Part shown: positions 44,765 through 53,659 of the stretch, piece by piece
How positions within the stretch are numbered: position 1 is the first letter of the stretch
Layout: each line of letters starts with the position of its first letter
DNA from: Paenibacillus periandrae
GTDB lineage: Bacteria > Bacillota > Bacilli > Paenibacillales > NBRC-103111
Assembly: GCF_022458865.1 (NCBI RefSeq)
Contig: NZ_JAJNMU010000028.1
Coordinates: forward strand, 47,970-111,969
Length of the DNA stretch: 64,000 nt
Reading direction: 5' to 3'
Notes under the pieces: model-generated
Told to the model about the DNA's origin: nothing
The model's database searches: none
The model's input: only the letters and a program-made list of their open reading frames with translations
Made by a program: the position numbers and the translations under genes

Positions 44765-46327
44765 CTACTGGGCTTTGCTCAGGTCGAAAAAGCGGATGAA
44801 TTCATCTGGATAGAACATGTAGCCTTGTACTTTATTGCTGACGCCTACGATACGGTTGTATTGATACATGTACAGCCATGGCGCATCGGTCGTAATGATT
44901 TTTTGCGCCTCTTGGTAAAACGCCGTGCGTTTGGCTTGATCCCTTTCGTCATTTGCCTGATCCAGCAGCGCATCGACCTTTGGATTATTGTAATTGTTAA
45001 AGTTCCCGGTACCCTTGCTGCCCATAAGCAATCCCAAGTGCCAGCTTGGATCGTAGACCATGGATGTCCATTTGGACAGGTATGCTGACATACTGCGTTC
45101 TTTTTGCATTTCCAGGAACTGTGGACGAGCCACATTTTGAATGTTCATTTTCACGCCTATTTTGGCATATTCCGCCTGCAGGATAACCGCGTCATCATTC
45201 CAATCGGGATACCCGGAGCCCACAGTGAGATCAAAGCTAAATCCATCGGGGTAACCCGCCTCGGTTAATAGCTGCTTGGCTTTTCCCAAATCATAATCAT
45301 AGATATAACCCGCTTCCGTATGTCCAGGGGTGTTGCTCGGCAAAGCACTCTTCATAGGACGCGCCTCATCGTACATCACATCGTGAATCAATTGGCTGCT
45401 GGGAACCGCATAGGAGAGTGCCTGCCGAACCTTGAGGTTATCAAACGGTTTTTTGTTGACATTGAGAGCAAGGAACAATATCCGGTTGCTGCTGTTCGAA
45501 TGAACGCTCAGACCTTGCTCCTTCTTCAAATTCGGCATATCCTTCGGTGGAAGCTCTACAGACACATCCACATCGCCTTTTTGCAACAGCATGACGCGAT
45601 TGGAAGCTTCCTGCACATATTTAAGCGTTACTTTATCGACCTTCGGTGCTCCCTGCCAGTAGTCCTTGTTGGCTGTAAAAATAACTTCATTCGAAGGGTC
45701 CCACTTTTCGATCCGGTAAGGTCCGGAACCAACGGCATGGTCGTTGACATACTTGTCGCCCTTTTCTTTGACCAGTTTGTCATCAAGAATGGAGAACCAG
45801 TACATGGCGAGCATTTGCAAAAACATCGGATTCGGTTTTTTCAGCTGGACTACAACCGTTTTTTCATTTTTGGCTGCGAGCTCTTTGATTTGTGCCAAGC
45901 TGTAAGTGAATCCACCCGTTGCCGAATCCCTCATCCGTTCCAGTGAAAATATGACCGATTCAGCCGTGACCGGATTTCCGCTTTGAAATTTGGCATTGTC
46001 CTGCAGTTCGAACGTATACGTCAAACCATCGTCGGATATGGACCATTTTTTGGCGAGCATGGGTTTAAGATCAAAAGTCTTTGCAGCATCTCCATCCCCG
46101 GGCTTGACGGCGTAAGTAAGCAGTCGGTCATAAGCGTTGACCGCGAGCACGTCGGAAGTAGCATTAACCGGGTCCAGCGTGCTGGCTACGGCTTGCCAGG
46201 CTACCGTAAGGGACTGTTCCTTGGCAGAAGCGTTTGACGCTGAAGCATTGTTTTGATTTGCATTTGTGGAACAGCCAACATTCGCCACCAACAGTAAACC
46301 TGCCAATCCAACCAACCATTTTTTCAT
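44765..46327 (-). CDS. Family 5 ABC transporter substrate-binding lipoprotein (DppA/OppA type)
   Basis: A 520-residue extracytoplasmic binding protein. The signal peptide (KKWLVGLAGLLLVANVGC) ends at a lipobox cysteine and is followed by an Asn/Ala/Ser-rich linker. The family 5 fold starts at QSLTVAWQAVASTLDPVNATS. VGSGPYRIEKWDP and VRQALSYAV are family marks. It recognises the imported ligand for the DppBCDF complex. The ATG at 46327 is chosen because GGAGG lies eight bases upstream. A GTG five codons earlier overlaps that site. Confidence 0.92.
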   Translation of the reverse strand: MKKWLVGLAGLLLVANVGCSTNANQNNASASNASAKEQSLTVAWQAVASTLDPVNATSDVLAVNAYDRLLTYAVKPGDGDAAKTFDLKPMLAKKWSISDDGLTYTFELQDNAKFQSGNPVTAESVIFSLERMRDSATGGFTYSLAQIKELAAKNEKTVVVQLKKPNPMFLQMLAMYWFSILDDKLVKEKGDKYVNDHAVGSGPYRIEKWDPSNEVIFTANKDYWQGAPKVDKVTLKYVQEASNRVMLLQKGDVDVSVELPPKDMPNLKKEQGLSVHSNSSNRILFLALNVNKKPFDNLKVRQALSYAVPSSQLIHDVMYDEARPMKSALPSNTPGHTEAGYIYDYDLGKAKQLLTEAGYPDGFSFDLTVGSGYPDWNDDAVILQAEYAKIGVKMNIQNVARPQFLEMQKERSMSAYLSKWTSMVYDPSWHLGLLMGSKGTGNFNNYNNPKVDALLDQANDERDQAKRTAFYQEAQKIITTDAPWLYMYQYNRIVGVSNKVQGYMFYPDEFIRFFDLSKAQ

Positions 46328-46371
46328 GTGTGTTCCCTCCACCTTTTATTGTTTATGTGATAAAGCCCGTA

Positions 46372-47271
46372 CTACCTTCTTGTTCGAAGACGAGGATCAA
46401 GCACATCCCGCAGGCCGTCTCCAAGCAGATTGAACCCCATGATCGATGTAGCAATGGCGAGCCCTGGAAAAGATACGATCCACCACTCGCCAGAAGTGAT
46501 GTAACGCCGCCCTTCCGCGATCATTGCGCCCCATTCTGCTGTTGGCGCCTTGACACCAAGCCCGAGAAAGTTGAGGCTCGACGATATCAGAATGGCAAAC
46601 CCTATTCCGAGCGTAGCCCGCACGATCAAGGGTGCCAACGCATTGGGAAGGATATGACGGTACAATATAATCGAGTCTTTCAGGCCAATGGCCCGGCCCG
46701 CCTCCACAAATTCCTTTTCTCGCAGCAGCATGGTCTGACCGTACATCAGACGCACATACTCAGGTATACCAACGACGCTTACCGCGATCATCGCACTGAG
46801 CAGTCCTGGCCCTATAGAAGCGGCTATCGCCATCGCCAGCACCAGAGCGGGAAAAGCGAGAAACATGTCCATAACTCTCATAATCACATTGCCAATCCAT
46901 CCACCGTAATAGGCCGCTATACCTCCGAGGGGTACACCAATGCAAAATGAAATGCCTACTGCCACCATTCCCGACCAGATCGTGTACTGAGCCCCATATA
47001 AAATGCGGCTAAAAATATCCCGTCCAAAATTGTCCGTACCGAACCAGTGCTCCGCACTCGGTGATTTCAGCTTGGCCAGCAGATTCGGCTCGTTCGGAGC
47101 ATAAGGAGCAATGAACGGCGCCAGCAAAGCCAGAACAATCCAGCCTGCAATAAATAGAAGTCCAACCATGGCGAGCCGGTTGTGCATCATCAGACTTAGC
47201 GATACAGCTGCCTTTCGTTGAGGGACTGTCGGCGATTGTGTTATGAAAACGGAAGATATCGTTTTACTCAT
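46372..47271 (-). CDS. Dipeptide ABC transporter permease, DppC/OppC type
   Basis: A 299-residue inner-membrane permease with about six helices and the extra N-terminal DppC segment. HWFGTDNFGRDIFSRILYG is the DppC hallmark. The EAA loop that contacts the ATPases is visible as EFVEAGRAIGLKDSIILYRHILPN. It forms the channel with the DppB-type protein encoded directly upstream, 26 bases away. Confidence 0.93.
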   Translation of the reverse strand: MSKTISSVFITQSPTVPQRKAAVSLSLMMHNRLAMVGLLFIAGWIVLALLAPFIAPYAPNEPNLLAKLKSPSAEHWFGTDNFGRDIFSRILYGAQYTIWSGMVAVGISFCIGVPLGGIAAYYGGWIGNVIMRVMDMFLAFPALVLAMAIAASIGPGLLSAMIAVSVVGIPEYVRLMYGQTMLLREKEFVEAGRAIGLKDSIILYRHILPNALAPLIVRATLGIGFAILISSSLNFLGLGVKAPTAEWGAMIAEGRRYITSGEWWIVSFPGLAIATSIMGFNLLGDGLRDVLDPRLRTRR

Positions 47272-47297
47272 GAGTGTCCCCTCCTATCTGAGACCAT

Positions 47298-48308
47298 TTA
47301 TTCATAACGAATTCTGGGATCGAGCAATCCGTAAAGCACATCAACCGTCAAATTAGTTAGGCTGATAAATACGGCGCTCATGAGAGTAAACGCCTGGATC
47401 GGAGCATAATCGGTCGCCAATATCGATTCCGTAATATAACCTCCGACACCCGGCCAGGAAAAGATCGTTTCGGTGACAACAGCGCCTCCCAACAGCAGGC
47501 CGAATTGCACTCCGATGACTGTCAGTGTCGGTAGCAAGGCATTGACGAACGCATGTTTCAGGATAACAGTACGTTCATACATCCCCTTGGCTCTTGCAGT
47601 TCGTATGAATTCCTGGCTAATAACCTCCAGCATGCTTGACCGTATCATTCTGGAGATGATTGCCATGGTACCCGTACTGAGACAGAAAGCGGGAAGGAGC
47701 AGATGCGTTAACGTTTGAGTTAATGCAATAAAGTCTCCTGACAGCAAGCTGTCTATCACATATAATCCAGTTACATGGCTGGGCGGATTGATATCTCTGC
47801 CTATTCTCCCAAGCGGTGCGGGCACCCAATTCAGTTTGGAATAAAATACGTATATCAAAATAAGACCCAGCCAGAATGATGGTACACAGGAGCCAATCAG
47901 GGAAAAGACACGGGATACGTGGTCTATGATCGATTCTTTTTTTGTAGCGGCTATGATGCCAACAGGCAGTGCAATAAGCAGTGCAATAATAAAGCTGGCA
48001 ATAGTCAGTTCCAAGGTAGCTGGAAACTTGCTGCTAAAATCATCCCATACCGTGTGACCCGTATGCCAGGCAAACCCAAAATCTCCATGCAGCAATTGCA
48101 TAACGTAATGAATAAACTGTTGGTACAGTGGATCGTTCAGCCCCATATCCTGGCGAATTTTTTCAATAACGCTGATCGGGGCTTCCATTCCCGCCATCAT
48201 CATTGCAGGATCGCCCGGCAATATTCTGGTGAGAAAGAACGTGATGAACACAATCCCGATTAATCCTGGAATCATCAACAATAATCTACGCAGAATATAG
48301 TGAACCAT
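47298..48308 (-). CDS. Dipeptide ABC transporter permease, DppB/OppB type
   Basis: A 336-residue permease with six helices. LLLMIPGLIGIVFITFFLTRI and ILPGDPA at the N-terminus, and the EAA loop QEFIRTARAKGMYERTVILKHAFVNA, are typical of DppB/OppB. It lies between the amidase gene (56 bases upstream) and the DppC-type gene, all on the same strand. Confidence 0.93.
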   Translation of the reverse strand: MVHYILRRLLLMIPGLIGIVFITFFLTRILPGDPAMMMAGMEAPISVIEKIRQDMGLNDPLYQQFIHYVMQLLHGDFGFAWHTGHTVWDDFSSKFPATLELTIASFIIALLIALPVGIIAATKKESIIDHVSRVFSLIGSCVPSFWLGLILIYVFYSKLNWVPAPLGRIGRDINPPSHVTGLYVIDSLLSGDFIALTQTLTHLLLPAFCLSTGTMAIISRMIRSSMLEVISQEFIRTARAKGMYERTVILKHAFVNALLPTLTVIGVQFGLLLGGAVVTETIFSWPGVGGYITESILATDYAPIQAFTLMSAVFISLTNLTVDVLYGLLDPRIRYE

Positions 48309-48364
48309 CTATTCACCCCCTCTTATATACTTGGTTTCAAGCCCAGCTAGACCGTTAGTATTGT

Positions 48365-49801
48365 CTATTGATCGTAACGTTCCACCAGCTTGTTCAGGTG
48401 AGGCAGCCATGGATGAGCCTCTTCGAAAGCACTGGAAGCTCGCAATACGACATCATCTGCCAAATGCCCGCCAATCAGCTGCACACCTACTGGCAGTCCA
48501 TCAGTTGTCCAGCCTGCTGGCATGGAGGCTGCCGGGAATCCAGTCATATTAGCCAAACAGTTGAAAGAAGACCAATGGTTGTCAGGTACTTGTTGACCGT
48601 TGATTTCATCAGGTCCGTAAATGCCGACTTTGAACGCTGGCGCGAATAATGTCGGAACAATCAGCAGATCATAATTTTCCATAAACCTTCTCATTGTAAT
48701 GTTGATCGCCTGTCTGTGCATCGCAGCATCGGTTAATTGCTCATCGGTCCATACCTTATTCACTACATTCAAGAAATTAGGATCCATATACGCACCGAAT
48801 TCCTTTGCCAGCTGCCGCAGCCCTTTAAAATCAGTATCCCGGGCAATCATACCTGCAAAAAACTGGCTCGGATTGGATATCCCCGGGTGAACCTCTTCCA
48901 CATGACAACCAAGCTGTTCAAATACCTTTACGGTTTCTATCGTAATACGTCTTACTTCGGGATCGACAACCCCGTAGCCCATATCCACACTCCAGGCGAT
49001 TCTCAAGCCCTTGATATTTTTGTTTTGAATAGCGGCTGAATAATCGACTGTGCCGGGAAGGCTGTGTCGGTCCATATGACTCGGGCCACTCATTACCGAA
49101 AGCATCAAGGCACTATCTTCGACGGTACGCGTCAGCGGCCCGATGCTTTCCAGTGTTTCCCAGCTGCTGCCTCCCGGAAATTTGGGATCGCGGCAGCCCG
49201 GATAGAGCGGCACTCTTCCGAAGGAAGGCTTGAAGCCGTAGACCCCCGTCAAGCTTGCCGGATTGCGAATGGATCCGCCGCCATCGCTGCCCACAGTCAA
49301 CGATCCCATACCGGTAACCACAGCAACTGCTGAACCGCCACTTGAGCCTCCTGGCGTCAAATCCGTATTCCATGGATTACGGATAATACCAAACACTTTA
49401 TTAATACCGCGATAACCGAATTCGGGCACGTTTGTTTTACCGATAATGATCGCCCCGGCTTGCCGTAAACGTTCTACGCTAATGTCATCCTCGTCTGGAA
49501 TGTAGTTTTCAAACGCTTTGGAACCAAATGCGGTACGAATTCCTTTGGTTAACACCAGATCCTTGACGGAAACGGGAACTCCGTGCAGTGGACCTACTTC
49601 TTCTCCATTCATGATCTGCTGCTCGGCCAGAGCTGCTGTCTTTTTGGCGTTATCCTCATCCAATAAACAAAAAGCGTTAAATACGGGATTTAATTTATGA
49701 ATGCGATCAAATACCTGATTGACTAGCTCAACCGGTGAAACCTTGCGACTAAGGATAAGACGAGCTTGTTCGGAACCTGTTAGTGCATATAATTTTTCCA
49801 T
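48365..49801 (-). CDS. Amidase-signature-family amidase
   Basis: A 478-residue enzyme of the amidase signature family. The Ser-cisSer-Lys triad is visible: K80 in VSVKDLVL, S154 in GGSSGGS and S177 in SDGGGSIRNPA. It hydrolyses carboxamides to acid plus ammonia. The free substrate is unknown, and a GatA role is unlikely without gatC/gatB neighbours. The start is uncertain. An ATG at 49813 directly abuts the GAGGAG site, whereas the ATG at 49801 lies 12 bases from it. It is the first gene of the catabolic/import operon, opposite a LysR regulator. Confidence 0.88.
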   Translation of the reverse strand: MEKLYALTGSEQARLILSRKVSPVELVNQVFDRIHKLNPVFNAFCLLDEDNAKKTAALAEQQIMNGEEVGPLHGVPVSVKDLVLTKGIRTAFGSKAFENYIPDEDDISVERLRQAGAIIIGKTNVPEFGYRGINKVFGIIRNPWNTDLTPGGSSGGSAVAVVTGMGSLTVGSDGGGSIRNPASLTGVYGFKPSFGRVPLYPGCRDPKFPGGSSWETLESIGPLTRTVEDSALMLSVMSGPSHMDRHSLPGTVDYSAAIQNKNIKGLRIAWSVDMGYGVVDPEVRRITIETVKVFEQLGCHVEEVHPGISNPSQFFAGMIARDTDFKGLRQLAKEFGAYMDPNFLNVVNKVWTDEQLTDAAMHRQAINITMRRFMENYDLLIVPTLFAPAFKVGIYGPDEINGQQVPDNHWSSFNCLANMTGFPAASMPAGWTTDGLPVGVQLIGGHLADDVVLRASSAFEEAHPWLPHLNKLVERYDQ

Positions 49802-49901
49802 ATACGTGTGCATCTCCTCTTCTCCAACCAGACTATCTCTTTAGAAGTACGTTCCCTGCATGCTAACGGTACAATTTAAAGCAATGTTTGGGGGAGATAT
49901 T

Positions 49902-49918
49902 TGTTATGTTTTCTAACA
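49902..49918. promoter_or_regulatory. LysR-type operator upstream of the amidase operon
   Basis: TGTTA-TGTTTTC-TAACA is a perfect 5-7-5 inverted repeat of the T-N11-A kind bound by LysR proteins. It is 101 bases upstream of the amidase start and opposite the LysR gene. Confidence 0.5.
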
Positions 49919-50042
49919 CAATGTATCACAATTATTTGTGAGGCAGGTAATAGAAAAATTAAATATAACATTGGGAATTTAAACCATTCTACCCGCAGCC
50001 TATGTGAAACTATCTATTTTAGCTCCGTAAACGACTTTTAAA

Positions 50043-50099
50043 ACAAAAAAAATACCCTGATCATTGATTTATCCTTAGATAAACCATGTAAATTAGGGT
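50043..50099 (-). terminator. Terminator-like hairpin in the divergent region (possible attenuator)
   Basis: On the minus strand ACCCT ... TTTATC TAAG GATAAA ... AGGGT is followed by ATTTTTTTTG. No gene upstream on that strand needs terminating, because the LysR gene faces the other way. It may attenuate the amidase operon, or it may be a chance AT-rich fold. The remaining 49919-50280 sequence holds no further gene. Confidence 0.4.
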
Positions 50100-50189
50100 T
50101 GATTCTTCGTAACCGTAATTTTGGATGTTGGTGTTGCTATTCGATCAGATCAGCCGCAGGGGATCAATATGCTTCCTGTTTCTGTTTTA

Positions 50190-50218
50190 TTGCAGAACAG
50201 ATGTATGTGATGTATAAT
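50190..50218 (+). promoter_or_regulatory. Sigma-A promoter of the LysR gene
   Basis: TTGCAG (50190-50195) and TATAAT (50213-50218) are separated by exactly 17 bases, 63 bases before the start codon. Confidence 0.65.
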
Positions 50219-50280
50219 GACATGATAACCCCTTTATCGATACATCGACAAAGTAACTTTTGGAAAAGAGGATGATCCCT

Positions 50281-51264
50281 ATGGATTTAATGGATTTGCA
50301 TTCTTTGGTTACTGTTGTCAGAGAAAAAAGTATCTCCAAAGCCTCTCGGGTTCTGCACCTTTCACAGCCCGCATTAACGATACGGCTTCAAAAATTGGAG
50401 CAAGAGCTTGGTTTTGTTATATTGGAAAGAACGCGCAGCGGGGTGTATCTTACCAAAAATGGCGCATCGATTATGTACCATGCCGCGAAAGCGATCCAGC
50501 AAATGAACGCTATGCGGGATTTCGAAGATAACTCAACACTGATCAATCGAATCAAGCTGCTCCATCCTGAACAAAACGATACCGAGGGATTGTCAAGCAA
50601 TGATAATAATTTAAAAATAGGCATTGCCAACCCACTTGGTTCGACGATGTTCAAGCCGATTTTTCATAAACTATACAGCTTTGATCCGGAGCTGAGATAC
50701 CACATGCTGTCCGATTCCAACGAAGTGATATTGGATCTGCTTTCATTGGGTGATATTGACTTGGGGATTGTGCCGTATTTCGAAAAAAGAGAGGGTTTGG
50801 AGTCCATTCCGATCCTATGTGATGAGATGCTGCTGCTGGGGCCCAAGGACGATAACGTTCCGGATAGTGGACAGCTGGATTACATGAACACTTTGTTGCA
50901 AAAAACATTTTTCGCTTTTTATTCCAATCAACCGCTGCGCACTATTATTAATGAAGTGATGCTGAAGCTGTTGGGCAACATTCCGAAGGATCTGCGTAAA
51001 ATCAATGATACCGGCATCATTCTACAAATGATATCCAATGGGCTTGGCTACACTATCTTTCCCAGCTCCTTCATCTATGATACGATGGATTTTTTCAAAT
51101 CGCTTTACCCATCGGGAGTGCTGCCAAGCATATTACGACATGAATCGGTTCCCTTTCAAATTCAACGTCTGGGCAAAGAATTTCCATCCAGAACCATTCA
51201 GCTGATTTATCCTGCTTCCTCTCCTTACCGCAAGACCATCCAATTCGCTATAGAAGCATTGTAA
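50281..51264 (+). CDS. LysR family transcriptional regulator
   Basis: A 327-residue regulator. The N-terminal winged helix (1-60) includes KSISKASRVLHLSQPALTIRLQKLEQELG in two parts, SISKASRVLHLSQP and TIRLQKLEQELG. The effector-binding region (about 105-320) has LKIGIANPLGSTMFKPIFHK and LGIVPYF. The start at ATG 50281 has AGAGG nine bases upstream. A TTG seven codons earlier lacks a site. It is divergent from the amidase operon and probably activates it when the pathway substrate or a product is bound. The racemase-like gene lies just past its 3' end. Confidence 0.9.
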   Translation: MDLMDLHSLVTVVREKSISKASRVLHLSQPALTIRLQKLEQELGFVILERTRSGVYLTKNGASIMYHAAKAIQQMNAMRDFEDNSTLINRIKLLHPEQNDTEGLSSNDNNLKIGIANPLGSTMFKPIFHKLYSFDPELRYHMLSDSNEVILDLLSLGDIDLGIVPYFEKREGLESIPILCDEMLLLGPKDDNVPDSGQLDYMNTLLQKTFFAFYSNQPLRTIINEVMLKLLGNIPKDLRKINDTGIILQMISNGLGYTIFPSSFIYDTMDFFKSLYPSGVLPSILRHESVPFQIQRLGKEFPSRTIQLIYPASSPYRKTIQFAIEAL

Positions 51265-51327
51265 TCCACGCTCTTCACAAATGCTTTATCACGTTCACTC
51301 ATCATTCATATTTGATAAGTACACTTC

Positions 51328-51363
51328 ACACGGTAAAAGGGCAGTAAGGCCCTTTTACCGTGT
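51328..51363. terminator. Bidirectional terminator, perfect 15-base stem
   Basis: ACACGGTAAAAGGGC (51328-51342) and its exact complement at 51349-51363 enclose a six-base loop, between the convergent LysR and racemase-like genes. Confidence 0.85.
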
Positions 51364-51371
51364 TGTCTTAT

Positions 51372-52088
51372 CTACTTGCCTGACAGCAATCGCCCCCAAC
51401 CCGCCAATTGAATCGGAGACGATCCGGCCAGGCGCAAGGACTGCCATAAGGTTGCCCCCGCCGTATCCAATACAGGAACGCCATATTGCGCCTCCAGCGA
51501 TTCCACCAGCTGTGCGGCACGCATGTTGGTCCCCGATAATACGATTGCCTCCGTTCCAGGAACAAACGTTTCCTGAACGGCGGAGATGATCTGCTCCTCC
51601 GAAATAGAACTGCTCAGCTTGTTCAGTCTCACATTGAAATTGCGATATCCTGTACATTCCAAGCCGTGCCTGGCATATTGGTCAATTACTTTCTCCGTAA
51701 CCTCATTCAGTAATGGGGTCACCAAACAAAACGTGCGGATGCCATATAGACGCAAAGCTTCATGAAGAGCAAGGATCGATGTCGTAGCGGGTATGGTAGT
51801 CAAATTGGTTATTTGTTCACATAATTCCTGATCAGATTCAACACCCAGCCATCCTCCCGATGTAGCATTATAAGCAATGACATCGACTCCTGCATCCGCC
51901 AACAGAGAGGCCGCATTCAGTAATGATTCCGTATCGGATTCCCCGCGCAGCTCCTGATCCAACAAAATTTGTGTTAATTTGAAACGGGTAAAATGCACCG
52001 AAACCTCTTTTAATGCAGCAGCCATCGACACAGTTAATGGCTCAACGACTGTATTCGAGGATGGTGTCAGCATGCCTAATTTTATCAT
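51372..52088 (-). CDS. Asp/Glu racemase-like (maleate isomerase/AMDase-type) protein lacking both cysteines
   Basis: A 238-residue protein of the Asp/Glu/hydantoin racemase superfamily, closest in pattern to maleate cis-trans isomerase and EutA-like proteins (KLGMLTPSSNTVVEPLT at the start). The two catalytic cysteines of that group, expected in CTSG and SCTNxR, are replaced: the sequence reads YNATSGGW and LSGTNMRAA, with Ala and Gly at those places. A two-cysteine racemase or isomerase mechanism is therefore excluded unless other residues serve. The start at 52088 has a GGGAGG site. It is transcribed toward the LysR gene and may belong to the same pathway. Confidence 0.82.
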   Translation of the reverse strand: MIKLGMLTPSSNTVVEPLTVSMAAALKEVSVHFTRFKLTQILLDQELRGESDTESLLNAASLLADAGVDVIAYNATSGGWLGVESDQELCEQITNLTTIPATTSILALHEALRLYGIRTFCLVTPLLNEVTEKVIDQYARHGLECTGYRNFNVRLNKLSSSISEEQIISAVQETFVPGTEAIVLSGTNMRAAQLVESLEAQYGVPVLDTAGATLWQSLRLAGSSPIQLAGWGRLLSGK

Positions 52089-52251
52089 AGTATTCCTCCC
52101 TTTCGACGACACTAATATAGCACATAGAAAGAGATATACGGTCATAGTAAATATAAATATATCGACTAAAATCGGTCGGGGTAAGATAGAATCGTGTTCA
52201 TGCTTCGATACACCTGCGCTGTTTGTAAAGGTAACGAAAAGACAGCTTGAC

Positions 52252-52285
52252 AAAAACGACCAAGCCTTCGAGACTGGTCGTTTTT
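52252..52285. terminator. Terminator downstream of the nitroreductase gene
   Basis: AAAAACGACCA and TGGTCGTTTTT form an 11-base stem with runs of A and T on both sides, so it can act in either direction. The 52089-52425 gap contains no gene I can support. Confidence 0.75.
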
Positions 52286-52425
52286 GCTTATATCTATGAA
52301 ACAAGGTAACTACGACATTTGGGTAAATGCCCATTTGCCGGCTTTTGAAAACAAGGGATGATGCTAGAGCTATCCTGAACAGTTTCATATGCCAGTTAGC
52401 CAGCAGTAGATTCTCTCACAAATTT

Positions 52426-53070
52426 TTAAGCAATTCCGTTCCAGAACGTTACATCTGTAATAGGCAAACGAACGGTAGGATGCCCTGCCTGCGCTGCCTT
52501 TCCTATAGCAATCAGCATGACTGGAACATAGCGATCAGAAATGTTAAAAGCTTCTATGAATTTACCTGCATCAAAGCCTGCCATCGGAACGGTATCATAG
52601 CCGCGTGCCTTGGCAACAAGCATAAGCTGCATCGAAACCAATCCGCTGTCAATGAGCACACTGTTTTTCAGACGATCCGGTGCCATTTTTGTTAAGTAAC
52701 CGGTAATATTGTTTACCAGGTTTTCTTTAATTTCATTACTCATGTAACCTGCTTCTACGGCAGAAGCATAGATTTTCTCCGCCTGCTTATAGCCCTCCAA
52801 ATCACCCAATACGGCAATTACAGCTGAGGACTCCACCACTTGGATCTGGTTATTGGCAATCGGAAGCAGCTTTTCTTTCACAGCCTGGTCATTGAACACA
52901 ATAAACTTCCATGGCTGCAGGTTAGCGCCAGACGGTGCAAGGGTCGCTTCCGTCAAGATTTCTGACAGCTCCTGCTCTGAAATCTTAAATGTGGGGTCAT
53001 AATGCCTCACGGAACGCCTCTCTTTCAGGACTTGATAAAAATCTTGTACTTGCGGTATATTGGTTTCCAT
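52426..53070 (-). CDS. Nitroreductase family flavoprotein
   Basis: A 214-residue FMN-dependent NAD(P)H oxidoreductase. The N-terminal motif KERRSVRHYDP binds the FMN phosphate. APSGANLQPWKFIVF and KARGYDTVPMAGFD are also typical. Such enzymes reduce quinones, nitro compounds or flavins. The start at ATG 53070 follows CGGAGG. A longer frame extends upstream but is hydrophobic and not family-like. It is encoded directly downstream of an Rrf2-type regulator gene, with a long inverted repeat between them. Confidence 0.9.
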   Translation of the reverse strand: METNIPQVQDFYQVLKERRSVRHYDPTFKISEQELSEILTEATLAPSGANLQPWKFIVFNDQAVKEKLLPIANNQIQVVESSAVIAVLGDLEGYKQAEKIYASAVEAGYMSNEIKENLVNNITGYLTKMAPDRLKNSVLIDSGLVSMQLMLVAKARGYDTVPMAGFDAGKFIEAFNISDRYVPVMLIAIGKAAQAGHPTVRLPITDVTFWNGIA

Positions 53071-53128
53071 TCCACTGCCTCCGATTCTCTTTTTAAATAA
53101 TTTGCACAAAATATTCTGAGCAAAAATA

Positions 53129-53176
53129 CGCACAGTTTAAATCAAAAAAATATTTAATTGAAAATTAAACTGTGCG
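53129..53176. repeat. Perfect 12-base inverted repeat between nitroreductase and Rrf2 genes
   Basis: CGCACAGTTTAA (53129-53140) and TTAAACTGTGCG (53165-53176) are exact complements separated by 24 AT-rich bases. The arms are about three and a half helical turns apart. It lies in the promoter region of the nitroreductase gene and is a candidate operator for the Rrf2 regulator. Confidence 0.65.
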
Positions 53177-53212
53177 ATATTAATCACAGTATAAGTCGCA
53201 TCATGATTCATG

Positions 53213-53659
53213 TCAATCTCTTTTCATGATAAGTCCGTTGGCTAATTGTGCAATCGTGTACTGTTTCATTACATCCAACATACTTTGTTTCATTTCTGTA
53301 ACCATATCGGAAAAAACATCATTCATTTGAAGTCCCCACGGATGGTCTCCTGTAGAATCCAGCATCCCCTCACATAAAGAATCTTCTACCTGAAGCGCTA
53401 AATAAATATCGGCAAAGGTAATAGATTCGGGCGGCAGCTTGAGTCGATATCCTCCATCACGTCCTTCTCGGACCTCCAATATATTTTCTTGCGCCAACTT
53501 AGCCATAATACGACGAATTAGCGTTGCCTCAGAGCACAAGTAATCGGCGATACCACTGCTAGGACAACGACTCGTATTCTTGGATAATACAACCAAAGCC
53601 TGCAAGGCCAATCCGAACGCTTTGTTATTAGAAGAGCAGGTATGCTTTATCTTTTTCAA
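53213..53659 (-). CDS. Rrf2 family transcriptional regulator (YwnA-like)
   Basis: A 148-residue regulator with an N-terminal winged helix. SSGIADYLCSEATLIRRIMAKL is the recognition region, and VREGRDGGYRLKLPP forms the wing. Rrf2 proteins often sense redox state, Fe-S status or nitric oxide. The three-cysteine cluster of IscR/NsrR is absent, but cysteines occur at CSS, RCP, YLC and LCEG and could act as thiol switches. It is directly upstream of the nitroreductase gene on the same strand and probably represses it. Confidence 0.88.
   Translation of the reverse strand: MKKIKHTCSSNNKAFGLALQALVVLSKNTSRCPSSGIADYLCSEATLIRRIMAKLAQENILEVREGRDGGYRLKLPPESITFADIYLALQVEDSLCEGMLDSTGDHPWGLQMNDVFSDMVTEMKQSMLDVMKQYTIAQLANGLIMKRD

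Noticed and set aside
48365..49801. GatA of the Glu-tRNA(Gln) amidotransferase
   Set aside because: No gatC or gatB nearby, and the gene heads a catabolic/import operon, so a general amidase is preferred.
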